Source of the DNA: an uncultured Bacilli bacterium
Lineage (GTDB): Bacteria; Bacillota_I; Bacilli_A; RF39; UBA660
DNA: 17,631 bases
NCBI GenBank assembly: GCA_947630415.1
Contig: CANRHM010000013.1
Coordinates: forward strand, 1 to 17,631
Direction: 5' to 3'
Of this stretch, positions 1-8,241 are shown piece by piece. Within the stretch, counting starts at the first letter, position 1. Every line of letters starts with the position of its first letter. The notes under the pieces were generated by a model. The model did no database searches. It was not told the origin of the DNA and saw only the letters and a program-made list of their open reading frames with translations. The position numbers and the translations under genes were made by a program.

Positions 1-14
1 GTATCAATCATTTT

Positions 15-43
15 TTGATAGATAAAAATAGTAATTCTATATA
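15..43 (+). promoter_or_regulatory. Possible sigma-A promoter ahead of the addA leader
   Basis: TTGATA at 15-20 is followed after 17 bases by TATATA at 38-43. This is one mismatch from the -35 consensus and two from the -10. A transcript from here would run through the hairpins at 46-70 and 112-151 before reaching addA. The region is very AT-rich, so a chance match is quite possible. Confidence 0.35.
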
Positions 44-45
44 AA

Positions 46-70
46 AATCACTTCTAAAAAGGGAGTGATT
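46..70. terminator. Hairpin, terminator-like when read on the minus strand
   Basis: AATCACT (46-52) pairs with AGTGATT (64-70) across an 11-base loop. Read on the minus strand the stem is followed by TTTTTATAT, as in a weak intrinsic terminator. Read on the + strand it is followed only by GAAAAAAA. It could terminate a minus-strand transcript, or be one hairpin of a leader RNA upstream of addA. Confidence 0.35.
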
Positions 71-111
71 GAAAAAAATATAGAAACTATACATGTAATA
101 AAGGAAAAAAT

Positions 112-151
112 AGGTAGTTTGTATATAACTTTTCACACTACCTTCTTTTTT
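112..151 (+). terminator. Intrinsic terminator or attenuator just before addA
   Basis: AGGTAGT (112-118) pairs with ACTACCT (137-143). Two more pairs form beyond one mismatch, and the stem is followed by TCTTTTTT (144-151). The T-run ends directly before the addA ribosome binding site (AAGGGGTGATC, from 152). The hairpin may end an upstream transcript, or may act as an attenuator if addA is read from the candidate promoter at 15-43. Confidence 0.6.
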
Positions 152-165
152 AAGGGGTGATCAAG

Positions 166-3100
166 ATGCCTAAATGGACTTTAGAACAACAACAAGCCAT
201 CGATTTAGAAGGAAGTAACATCATTGTAAGTGCGGGTGCAGGAAGTGGGAAGACCGCTGTTTTAACGGAAAGAGTTTTACGAAAGTTAAAAAGTGGGGTT
301 CGAATTGATCATTTACTTATCTTGACGTTCACCAATTTAGCAGCCAAAGAGATGAAAGACCGGATTCGTGCTAAGATGAGAGAAGAAGCATCTCTAAAAG
401 AACAACTCGATTTATTAGAGTCTTCCTACATTATGACCTTTGATAGTTTTGCTTTGTTTTTAGTACAAAAATATCATTACTTATTAGATCTTCCTTTTAC
501 TGTTGGAGTGGGGGATGAAAATCTTATAAAACAAGCGATGCGTAACCTACTAAGACAAATCTTAGATGAAAAGTATGAACAAGAAGATGCCTCTTTCTTA
601 AAATTAATTGAGACTTTTTATGTAAGAGATGATCAAGATTTCTTAGATAGTTTGCTTGCAATTTATAAAAAATTGGATTTAAAATACGATAAAAAGACGT
701 ATCTTGAAAATTATATTGCTACCTATTATCATCCGGAGTATGAAAAAACATTACTAGATCATTATGTTTCTTTATTAAAAGACAAAGTAGAAGAAATAAA
801 GTATCAATTATCACTTTTACAATATGAAGTCGATGGAACTTTCTATCAGAAGATGGAGGATGCGCTTATGCCTTTGTTTTTAACAAGTTCCTATGATGAA
901 ATCGTAAGTGTCAAAAAAGTAAAGCTTCCTATTTTAAGAGGAGGAAGCGAAAATGCCAAAGAGCAAAAAGAAAAAATAAGTCTCCTTTTGAAAGATCTTG
1001 ATAAAATGACGCCTTACATGAATCAAGAAGAATTGTTGGATACGTATGATAGTACTAAAAACACGGTGGAAGTTGTAGTCTCTCTTTTACTTACGTTTGA
1101 CCAAGCGTTTAGTCGTTATAAGCAAGAAAAACAACTTTTTGAGTTTACCGATATCAGTAAAATGGCGATTCGTTTAGTCTCTGATTTCCCTCTAGTCAGG
1201 ACTTCACTAGCTAATTCCTTCAATGAAATTTTAGTCGATGAATATCAAGATACGTCCGATTTACAAGAATTATTTCTTTCTAAAATTGAAAGAAATAATA
1301 GTTATATGGTGGGGGATATTAAACAATCCATTTATCGTTTTCGAAATGCCAATCCATTGATCTTTAAAGAAAAATATGAAAATTATAAAGAAGGTAAATC
1401 AGGAAGAAAGATCGATTTAAATAAAAACTTTCGTTCTCGTGAAGAAGTATTGGATGATATTAATTTAATTTTTGATCCCGTCATGGATTTAAGACTAGGA
1501 GGAGCATCCTATAGAGAAGATCACCGTTTAATCTTTGGAAATAACGTTTATCGTGAACAAGGAAAACAAGCAAATAGAAACTTAGAAATGGTGACTTATA
1601 ATCCTATTTTTAATTATTTGAATGAAGAAGTAGAAGCTTTTTATATCGTAGATGATATCAAGAAAAAAATTAAAGAAAAATATTTAGTCTATGACCGTGA
1701 ACAAGGAACTTTAAGACCTTGTTGTTATCAAGATTTTGTCATTTTAATGGATAGGTCTACGTCTTTTGATTTATTTAAAAAGATTTTTACCTATTGTAAA
1801 GTGCCTTTGACCATTGAAAAAGAAGAAAACATGGCTAAAGAAGAAGATTTACTTATTTTTCAAAATCTCATTCATTTGCTTATTCAAACAAAGAAGAAAA
1901 ATTATGATACATCGTTTTGGTTTTCCTATACTTCGATTGCTAGAAGTTATTTGTTTTCCTATTCCGATGATTTGATTTTTGAAGCGGTTACTAAGAAAAA
2001 ACCGATGTTGTTATCCATGATGGAAAAAGTAGAAGAAATGTCAAGTATTCTTGATCTATATCCACTTACCTCGTTATGGAATCAAATCTTAGAAAAGTTT
2101 TCTTTTTATACTAAAATTATGGAAAGTGGAGAAGTGTCTTCCCATATCAATCGGTTCGATTATTTTGCGGATTTATTAGCATCCCTTGAAGAACAAGGAT
2201 TGACCGTTTATGATTTAGATCAGTATTTAACTTCTTTAATTGAAAATAAAGATGACCTTAAATATAACGTTTTAGAACCTTCTAGTGAAAGTGTTAAAAT
2301 AATGACTATTCATAAATCAAAAGGATTAGAGTTTCCAATTTGTTACTATGCTGGACTGTACCGGGAATTTAATTTAAGAGAGTTAAATGAACGATTCTTA
2401 TATGACTCTGAATACGGAATCGTGGCTCCTTATTATAAAGAAGGAGTAGGGTCAACATTCGTTAAAAAATTGGTTCAAGATAAAGTAACTGAGGAAGAAA
2501 TAGGGGAGAAGATTAGACTATTTTACGTTGCTTTGACTAGAGCTAAAGAAAAGATTATTTTAGTGTTGCCAGAAGCAAAAAAAGAAAGTACTTTAAACGA
2601 TGCTTTAGTCGATTTAAGTGTTCGTCTTAAATATCGTTCTTTTGCCTCTCTCATGGAAAGTATTACGTCACTTGTTTCTCCTTATAAAAAAGCAATCAAA
2701 GAAGAAGAGTTAAACCTTACCAAAGAATATAAAAAATCACAAAAAGTGAAAATCGATGCTTTATCTAGTACGGAAGTAGATCCTTTTATAGAAGTAGAAC
2801 TACCAATAAACAAGAAAGTAACCAAAACAACTTCGTATAGTAAAAAGGTATCGCTTTTAACCAAAGAAGATCAAAAGAAAATCGAAGAAGGAAATAGACT
2901 TCATCACCTCTTAGAAAGTGTTGATTTAAAACATCTTGAGAAAAGCGAAGTTTTAGAAAAGGACCTTGCTATCCTTCTTCCATTTGCAAATTCGAGTATA
3001 GTAAAAGAGGCTAAGAATATTTATCAAGAATATGCTTTTTACGATGAAGAAAAGAAAAAAAGGGGAGTTATCGATTTAATCCTTGAACATGAAGATAAAA

Positions 3101-3285
3101 TTTATATTGTCGATTATAAATTAAAAAACATTGATGATAAAGCTTATAAAATGCAACTAAAAGGTTATCAAGCATATCTATCTAAAAAAACAAAGAAAAA
3201 AACGTATCTCTATTTATATTCGCTTCTTGATCAAGAATTTAGAGAGATTCCTTTCCTTGACGAAGAAGTAAGTCCTATTTTATAA
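166..3285 (+). CDS. addA: AddA-type helicase-nuclease (double-strand break repair)
   Basis: UvrD-like superfamily 1 helicase fused to a RecB-type nuclease, the AddA subunit that processes broken DNA ends for RecA loading. Visible motifs: Walker A GAGSGKT (about 24-30), Ia TFTNLAAKEM, Walker B VDEYQDTS (about 355), GDIKQSIYRFR (about 382), NFRSREE (about 421), TIHKSKGLEF (about 714), FYVALTRAKE (about 786). The nuclease end has GVIDLI (about 967), VDYK (about 982) and QLKGYQAYL, so it should be active. At 1039 residues it is shorter than B. subtilis AddA (about 1230) but not obviously truncated. The start is ATG 166, since the in-frame GTG at 157 lies inside the binding site AAGGGGTGATC. addB, usually directly upstream, is not within the 156 bases visible here. 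Confidence 0.93.
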   Translation: MPKWTLEQQQAIDLEGSNIIVSAGAGSGKTAVLTERVLRKLKSGVRIDHLLILTFTNLAAKEMKDRIRAKMREEASLKEQLDLLESSYIMTFDSFALFLVQKYHYLLDLPFTVGVGDENLIKQAMRNLLRQILDEKYEQEDASFLKLIETFYVRDDQDFLDSLLAIYKKLDLKYDKKTYLENYIATYYHPEYEKTLLDHYVSLLKDKVEEIKYQLSLLQYEVDGTFYQKMEDALMPLFLTSSYDEIVSVKKVKLPILRGGSENAKEQKEKISLLLKDLDKMTPYMNQEELLDTYDSTKNTVEVVVSLLLTFDQAFSRYKQEKQLFEFTDISKMAIRLVSDFPLVRTSLANSFNEILVDEYQDTSDLQELFLSKIERNNSYMVGDIKQSIYRFRNANPLIFKEKYENYKEGKSGRKIDLNKNFRSREEVLDDINLIFDPVMDLRLGGASYREDHRLIFGNNVYREQGKQANRNLEMVTYNPIFNYLNEEVEAFYIVDDIKKKIKEKYLVYDREQGTLRPCCYQDFVILMDRSTSFDLFKKIFTYCKVPLTIEKEENMAKEEDLLIFQNLIHLLIQTKKKNYDTSFWFSYTSIARSYLFSYSDDLIFEAVTKKKPMLLSMMEKVEEMSSILDLYPLTSLWNQILEKFSFYTKIMESGEVSSHINRFDYFADLLASLEEQGLTVYDLDQYLTSLIENKDDLKYNVLEPSSESVKIMTIHKSKGLEFPICYYAGLYREFNLRELNERFLYDSEYGIVAPYYKEGVGSTFVKKLVQDKVTEEEIGEKIRLFYVALTRAKEKIILVLPEAKKESTLNDALVDLSVRLKYRSFASLMESITSLVSPYKKAIKEEELNLTKEYKKSQKVKIDALSSTEVDPFIEVELPINKKVTKTTSYSKKVSLLTKEDQKKIEEGNRLHHLLESVDLKHLEKSEVLEKDLAILLPFANSSIVKEAKNIYQEYAFYDEEKKKRGVIDLILEHEDKIYIVDYKLKNIDDKAYKMQLKGYQAYLSKKTKKKTYLYLYSLLDQEFREIPFLDEEVSPIL

Positions 3286-3321
3286 TAGAAAGAGAAAATA
3301 AGAAGAATGGGAAGTGGGTCT

Positions 3322-4926
3322 ATGGATAAGATTTATATTTGTGGACATAAGAAGCCGGATACAGATTCGGTAACTTCGGCCATTACCCTTGCGTATTTAA
3401 AGAACCAACTAGGTTATACAGCCGAAGCAAGAGTATTAGGTGAAATCAATAAAGAAACGAGATTTGTTTTATCGTATTTTAAAGTGGATGAACCCAAGTA
3501 TTTAAATAATGTTCGTCTTCAGATAAGAGATGTCGATTACCATCGTGATTACCATCTGCCGGAAGATGCTTCTATTTTGGAAGTTTACGAGTATATGGTT
3601 GAACATCATATTACCGGTGTTCCTTTAGTAGATAAAGAAGGAAATTTAGCGGGACTCATTACTGAAAAAATGCTTACTAAAGCTTTAGTCGAAGGATCAA
3701 CTAGACATTTTAAAACGAGTTACCAACATCTTTTGTATGCACTTGATGGAGAAGAAATCTTACGCTTTGATGAAAAGATTGAAGGAACTTTAGTCGTTGA
3801 CGCTTTCTTTCAAGACGAGGAATTAAATAATCCCATTCTACTTTTAGAAAATACAGCGTCTTTTATGGACTATATCAATATGATCGATGCTAAAACGGTT
3901 ATTGTAGTAGATAATGGTTCGATTGATGAGGAGATGATATCTTTTGCAAAAGAGCATCAAATCAATTTAATGAAGACCGCTAAACCATTACTAAAAGCCG
4001 TAAAAAAGGTAAGTCTTGCTCAATCGATTGAGACGATTGAAGAGATTAAAAATCCAACCTCTTTTCAAGAAGCTGATTCTTTCTTGGATTTTCTAGAAGA
4101 AAGCAAACGTCTTAAACATAACAACTATCCGGTCGTTGATAAACAAAATCGTTGTCTAGGTTTAATCAGGGTTACAGATATTACAAAGAAAAATAAGAAA
4201 AAGGTGATTTTAGTCGATCATAATGAGAAAGAACAAAGTGTAAATGGACTGGAAGAAGCGGAGATTTTAGAAATTGTCGATCACCATAAAATAGGTGATT
4301 TGACGACGAGTCTTCCTATTAATTTTCGAAATATGGCGGTAGGTAGTACCAATACGATAATCTATCATCTCTATAGAGAAAATCATATGGAGATTCCATA
4401 CAACATTGCAGGACTTATGATGAGTGGTATTTTATCGGATACCCTTAATTTGACGAGTCCTACGACAACATCGCTTGATATTGAAGCCGTTCAAGACTTA
4501 AATAAGATCGTAAAACTAGATGTAAACGACTATGCCTTGACGATGCTTAAAAAAGGTATTTCACTAGAAGGAAAAACGAAAGAAGACATCTTAACTTTAG
4601 ATCTTAAAGTTTTTCCGATCAAAGATTTTAAAGTTGCTGTCTCACAAGTATTAACCTTCAATAGTGAAGAGATTTGTTCTTTAAAAGACGATTATCTAGA
4701 AGCGATGAAGGCATTGGTTTTAAAGAATGATTATCAAGAGTTTATCTTTATCGTAACGGATTTATTACAAAAGGGTAGTTACTTTTTCTATACCCCTTCG
4801 ATGGAAAAAGTTTTAATGGATGCTTTTCATTTAGAAAAAGTCGAAGAAGGCTTTTATTTACCGGATATTCTTTCACGTAAAAAACAAGTTGTTCCAGTAT
4901 TAGTCGATATTATCGAAGGAAAATAG
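3322..4926 (+). CDS. ppaC: Manganese-dependent inorganic pyrophosphatase with CBS and DRTGG domains
   Basis: Family II (DHH) pyrophosphatase that hydrolyses PPi to two phosphates in the cytoplasm, pulling biosynthetic reactions forward. The 534-residue protein shows the regulated form. The first part of the DHH domain has GHKKPDTDS at 8-16. A CBS domain follows (about 70-125), then a DRTGG region (about 130-235) and a second CBS domain (about 240-290). The DHH domain then resumes with VDHN (298-301) and VDHHK (319-323). The DHHA2 domain ends with the substrate-binding SRKKQ (518-522). In this family the CBS domains bind adenine nucleotides and tune activity. ATG 3322 is chosen because MDKIYICGHKK matches the usual family start; an in-frame ATG at 3307 would add five residues. 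It lies 36 bases after addA and is probably co-transcribed with it. Confidence 0.92.
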   Translation: MDKIYICGHKKPDTDSVTSAITLAYLKNQLGYTAEARVLGEINKETRFVLSYFKVDEPKYLNNVRLQIRDVDYHRDYHLPEDASILEVYEYMVEHHITGVPLVDKEGNLAGLITEKMLTKALVEGSTRHFKTSYQHLLYALDGEEILRFDEKIEGTLVVDAFFQDEELNNPILLLENTASFMDYINMIDAKTVIVVDNGSIDEEMISFAKEHQINLMKTAKPLLKAVKKVSLAQSIETIEEIKNPTSFQEADSFLDFLEESKRLKHNNYPVVDKQNRCLGLIRVTDITKKNKKKVILVDHNEKEQSVNGLEEAEILEIVDHHKIGDLTTSLPINFRNMAVGSTNTIIYHLYRENHMEIPYNIAGLMMSGILSDTLNLTSPTTTSLDIEAVQDLNKIVKLDVNDYALTMLKKGISLEGKTKEDILTLDLKVFPIKDFKVAVSQVLTFNSEEICSLKDDYLEAMKALVLKNDYQEFIFIVTDLLQKGSYFFYTPSMEKVLMDAFHLEKVEEGFYLPDILSRKKQVVPVLVDIIEGK

Positions 4927-4927
4927 T

Positions 4928-4944
4928 AGTCTAGATAGACTTTT
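4928..4944 (+). terminator. Weak hairpin after ppaC
   Basis: AGTCT (4928-4932) and AGACT (4937-4941) form a five-pair stem with a four-base loop, followed by only a short T-run. It could slow or partly end the addA-ppaC transcript. The 77-base gap to the next gene may also hold a promoter, but no good -35/-10 pair was recognised. Confidence 0.25.
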
Positions 4945-5003
4945 AGTAGAATAGAATTAAGTAGTTTTATTTACTATATAAGTGGACAAGAAAAGAGGTA
5001 CTT

Positions 5004-5843
5004 ATGAAAAAGAATTTAATCTTAATTATGAAAGGTTTTTTAATAGGTATTGCTAACATCATTCCAGGAGTGAGTGGTGGTACCTTAATGATTACTTTAG
5101 GTATTTATGAACAAGTGATTGCATCCATCAGTCATTTCTTTACGAAACTTAAAGAAAATATTTCTTTTTTGTTTTTCTTAGGTATTGGTATGGTGTTATC
5201 ACTTCTATTACTAAGTAAAGTGATTGGCTACTGCCTAGATAACTATCCATTTCCTACCACGTTATTCTTTGTAGGACTTATTCTAGGAGGTATTCCTCTT
5301 TTATATAACAAAGTCAAAAAGAAACCGAAGACGAAAGGAAACTATCTTGTTTTTGCTCTTACCTTTCTTTTAATTACTATTTTTGCCTTTTTAAAAGAAG
5401 GAAATAGTGTAGTCGATTTATCGAATCTATCGTTTTTTGGACTTGTGATGTTGTTTATTGTGGGGGTCATTGCATCTAGTACCATGATTATTCCGGGTAT
5501 TAGTGGATCTTTCATGTTGATGTTATTAGGTTACTATAAGCCTATTATCGATACCATTCGAAGTCTTACGGATTTTTCTCTATTAGGACATAATTTAATC
5601 GTCTTAATTCCATTTGGTTTAGGCGTAGTATTAGGTATTATTGGGGTTGCTAAACTGATTGAATATCTATTGAAGAAATACGAAGTCAAAACGTACTATG
5701 GTGTTTTAGGTTTTGTCTTAGCATCCATCATTGCAATTTTACTTCCCTTAATTGGGCTTCCCGTGGATGTTTTACAAATCGTTTTATCGGTTATTGTATT
5801 TATCATAGGATTTCTAGTAGCGTATCATTTAGGAGGTGCTTAA
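5004..5843 (+). CDS. popT: DUF368 membrane protein, PopT-type undecaprenyl phosphate translocase
   Basis: Polytopic membrane protein of 279 residues with about eight hydrophobic segments. The DUF368 signature occurs twice: NIIPGVSGG around 18-26 and MIIPGISGS around 161-169. This is the inverted-repeat arrangement of the family. DUF368 proteins have been identified as translocases that return undecaprenyl phosphate from the outer to the inner membrane face (PopT). The sequence shows the family; the activity is carried over from those studies. The start ATG 5004 has AAAGAGGT upstream. Its stop is one base before the uppP start, and its last codons contain the uppP binding site, which suggests coupled translation of two enzymes of lipid-carrier recycling. 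Confidence 0.85.
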   Translation: MKKNLILIMKGFLIGIANIIPGVSGGTLMITLGIYEQVIASISHFFTKLKENISFLFFLGIGMVLSLLLLSKVIGYCLDNYPFPTTLFFVGLILGGIPLLYNKVKKKPKTKGNYLVFALTFLLITIFAFLKEGNSVVDLSNLSFFGLVMLFIVGVIASSTMIIPGISGSFMLMLLGYYKPIIDTIRSLTDFSLLGHNLIVLIPFGLGVVLGIIGVAKLIEYLLKKYEVKTYYGVLGFVLASIIAILLPLIGLPVDVLQIVLSVIVFIIGFLVAYHLGGA

Positions 5844-5844
5844 A

Positions 5845-6651
5845 ATGGATTTAGGTGTGATTGTTTTAGCGATTATTCAAGGAATTTCGGAGTTCTTACC
5901 GATTTCATCGTCCGCTCATTTAATTATTTTTCGTGATTTATTTCATATTGGTTCCTCTATTTCGAGTGAAATGGCTCTAAGTTTTGATATTGCACTTCAC
6001 TTTGGAACCCTTTTAGCGATCGGTATTTATTTCTTTAAAGATTTTATCAAGATGATTAAAAGTGGACTTACTAAAGGATGCAAGGAAAAAGAAGGAAAAC
6101 TTTTTTGGTATATCGTAGTAGCTACCATTCCTGCAGGACTTGCTGGTGTTTTATTTGAAGACGTAGTCGAAGACTTTATTCGAAACAATTTTGTGTTAAT
6201 TGCTTTAGCCTTAATTGGTATGGGTGTTTTAATCTATGTCGTTGATAAAAAAATGACACAAAGTAAAACCTTATCGGACTTAACCTTAAAAGATGCTTTT
6301 TTAATCGGTTGTAGTCAAGTTTTTGCCTTGATTCCAGGGTTCTCCAGAAGTGGCACCACCATTGCTTGTGGAAGAGGTTTAAAATTAAAAAGAGAAGATG
6401 CGGCTAAATTTTCCTTTTATTTATCCGCTCCGGTCGTTTTAGGGGCGGTATTAGTACAACTCTTAAAAGACGGGGTAGGGTTTATTACTTTAAATTTGGC
6501 CCCTTTTGTAGTAGGCATTTTAGTATCCTTTATCTCAGGACTTCTCTGTATTGAATTTTTACTAAAATACTTAAGAAAACATGACTTTAAACTCTTTATG
6601 TGGTATCGTATTGTATTAGGAATTATCGTTTTACTTACTGTACTATTCTAA
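5845..6651 (+). CDS. uppP: Undecaprenyl-diphosphatase UppP (BacA)
   Basis: Integral membrane phosphatase that converts undecaprenyl pyrophosphate to the monophosphate for reuse in peptidoglycan and wall polymer synthesis; the family gives bacitracin tolerance. The two signature motifs are present: SEFLPISSSAH at 15-25, with the catalytic-type Glu16, and PGFSRSGTT at 164-172, with Arg168. At 268 residues it has the usual length. ATG 5845 is chosen because AGGAGGTG at 5831-5838 is placed for it; an in-frame GTG at 5836 lies inside that site. The gene begins one base after the popT stop. Confidence 0.95.
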   Translation: MDLGVIVLAIIQGISEFLPISSSAHLIIFRDLFHIGSSISSEMALSFDIALHFGTLLAIGIYFFKDFIKMIKSGLTKGCKEKEGKLFWYIVVATIPAGLAGVLFEDVVEDFIRNNFVLIALALIGMGVLIYVVDKKMTQSKTLSDLTLKDAFLIGCSQVFALIPGFSRSGTTIACGRGLKLKREDAAKFSFYLSAPVVLGAVLVQLLKDGVGFITLNLAPFVVGILVSFISGLLCIEFLLKYLRKHDFKLFMWYRIVLGIIVLLTVLF

Positions 6652-6666
6652 GTTAGGAGGTGCCTT

Positions 6667-7419
6667 ATGGCAGGACTCATCATTACTTTTGTACTAGGCC
6701 TTTTTATCATGCTAGGAGCGTCCCTTGTTCTTTTTACTAAAAACAATAAGAATTTTATCGATTTTACATTGAGTTTTGCTCTTAGTGTCATGCTCGTATT
6801 ACTATTTACGGATTTACTTCCAGAGTCCTATTCGTTATTTATGGAAACACTTCCTGGAATAAAGGGAATTTTTGCCCTTATGGGAAGCATCTTGATAGGT
6901 TTTCTTATTCTATTTATTTTAGATAAGTTTATTCCAGATCACGATCATGATACACATAACAAAAAAGAAGAAAGTGATAACTTAGTTCATATTGGCTTGG
7001 TGTCGAGTGTTGCTTTAATCATTCACAACTTTATTGAAGGAATTGCCATCTATTTTGTAACCATGAACGATCTATCGACGGGGGTAGCCGCCAGTCTTGG
7101 AGTAGGTCTACACAATATTCCTTTAGGAATCTTTATTGCCTCGACTTTTTATCAGTCAACGAAGAACCGTAAGAAAACTTTTTCCATGATTGGGATCGTT
7201 TCACTTTCCACTTTCATAGGGGGACTATCGGTCTTTCTTTTAGGGACATCGATTCCGTCCCTTTTAGAAGCCATCGTTTTATCGGTTACATCCGGTATCT
7301 TACTTTATATTATCGGTATGGAATTACTTCCTAAAATTTATCATGCTAAAAACGTTCGATCAGCCATTTTTGGTTTTATGTTAGGCTTTCTATTATTCTT
7401 AGTTACCTTATTCTTTTAA
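6667..7419 (+). CDS. ZIP-family divalent metal transporter
   Basis: Membrane protein of 250 residues with about eight transmembrane segments, probably importing Zn or another divalent metal. The fourth-helix motif is HNFIEG (120-125) and the fifth-helix motif HNIPLG (149-154). Between helices 3 and 4 is a His/Asp-rich loop, DHDHDTH (91-97), typical of ZIP proteins. The usual Glu of the fifth-helix HNxPEG motif is Leu here, so the metal site may differ from well-studied ZIPs. The start is supported by AGGAGGTG at 6655-6662. It lies 15 bases after uppP and is likely in the same transcript, with no obvious functional link to it. Confidence 0.85.
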   Translation: MAGLIITFVLGLFIMLGASLVLFTKNNKNFIDFTLSFALSVMLVLLFTDLLPESYSLFMETLPGIKGIFALMGSILIGFLILFILDKFIPDHDHDTHNKKEESDNLVHIGLVSSVALIIHNFIEGIAIYFVTMNDLSTGVAASLGVGLHNIPLGIFIASTFYQSTKNRKKTFSMIGIVSLSTFIGGLSVFLLGTSIPSLLEAIVLSVTSGILLYIIGMELLPKIYHAKNVRSAIFGFMLGFLLFLVTLFF

Positions 7420-7434
7420 ACAATGGAGGGATTT

Positions 7435-8184
7435 ATGTTTTATACGATTTGTTACCATTTTCTTTTTTTCTTTGGCGTTTCGGTGTTAGGTTGGTTGGTA
7501 GAGACTACCTATTGTAGTATTCGTGCTCGTAAACTCAATTTAAATAGAGGTTTTTTAATTGGTCCTTATATTCCTCTTTATGGATGTGGGGGCTTACTCT
7601 GTCTATGGTTTCTAAATCGTTATTATAGTGATCCCTTAGTTGTTTTTATTCTAGCTTTTGTAGGTTTTTCATCGCTTGAGTACTTCACCAGTTACTTGAT
7701 GGAAAAACTATTTAATGCGAGATGGTGGGACTATTCCAATATCAAATACAACATCAATGGTCGTATTGTTTTAAGTAATTCTTTTCTCTTCGGTATAATG
7801 GGACTTCTCTTTATCTATTTGGTGAATCCTTTTTATAGCTCGCTTCTAGAAGGAATTCCAGAAGGCGTCCTAGAAATTATTTCTGTTTTATGTTTTCTTG
7901 TCTTTTTAACGGATTTTATCGTCTCTTTTGTGATTATTTACCGCTTGAAATCGACCACTCGAAAACTTAAGGATTCGACCAACGAAATTAGTGAGCAAGT
8001 AAAAGAAGAACTACAAAAGAATTCCTTCTTAAAGAAACGCTTGCTTGATGCTTTTCCTAAATTACAAACGCATTATGGGGATAAGATTATCGATTATTTA
8101 CGCAAAAGCATTGATGGTGGTAAACAAGGACTAGCTAGAAGTAAAGAAAAACTAAAAGGCGCTGCCAAACGAAAGAAAAAGTAA
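7435..8184 (+). CDS. PF06541-type (putative ABC transporter permease) membrane protein
   Basis: Membrane protein of 249 residues. The N-terminal part matches the PF06541 pattern: an early helix ending GWLVETTYCSI, then NRGFLIGPYIPLYGCGG (about 37-53), and further helices to about residue 165. The C-terminal 80 residues are charged, with a predicted helical stretch and a Lys-rich end. The family is annotated as a putative ABC transporter permease, but its role is not established and no ATPase lies next to it. ATG 7435 is preferred because GGAGGG at 7425-7430 is placed for it and the in-frame ATG at 7423 overlaps that site. No terminator is seen after it, so transcription may run into the DUF3800 gene. 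Confidence 0.75.
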   Translation: MFYTICYHFLFFFGVSVLGWLVETTYCSIRARKLNLNRGFLIGPYIPLYGCGGLLCLWFLNRYYSDPLVVFILAFVGFSSLEYFTSYLMEKLFNARWWDYSNIKYNINGRIVLSNSFLFGIMGLLFIYLVNPFYSSLLEGIPEGVLEIISVLCFLVFLTDFIVSFVIIYRLKSTTRKLKDSTNEISEQVKEELQKNSFLKKRLLDAFPKLQTHYGDKIIDYLRKSIDGGKQGLARSKEKLKGAAKRKKK

Positions 8185-8241
8185 TAATTAATAGAAAAAT
8201 AGATTAAGAGAATTAATGTAAAATGTGAGAAGGTGATTTGA

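Noticed and set aside
91..99. ATG followed at once by TAA in the addA leader as a minimal regulatory frame
   Set aside because: No ribosome binding site precedes it, and such a six-base match is expected by chance in AT-rich DNA.
8217..8224. TGTAAAAT as a -10 box for the DUF3800 gene
   Set aside because: Transcription would start inside the ribosome binding site (8228-8236), and no matching -35 was found.
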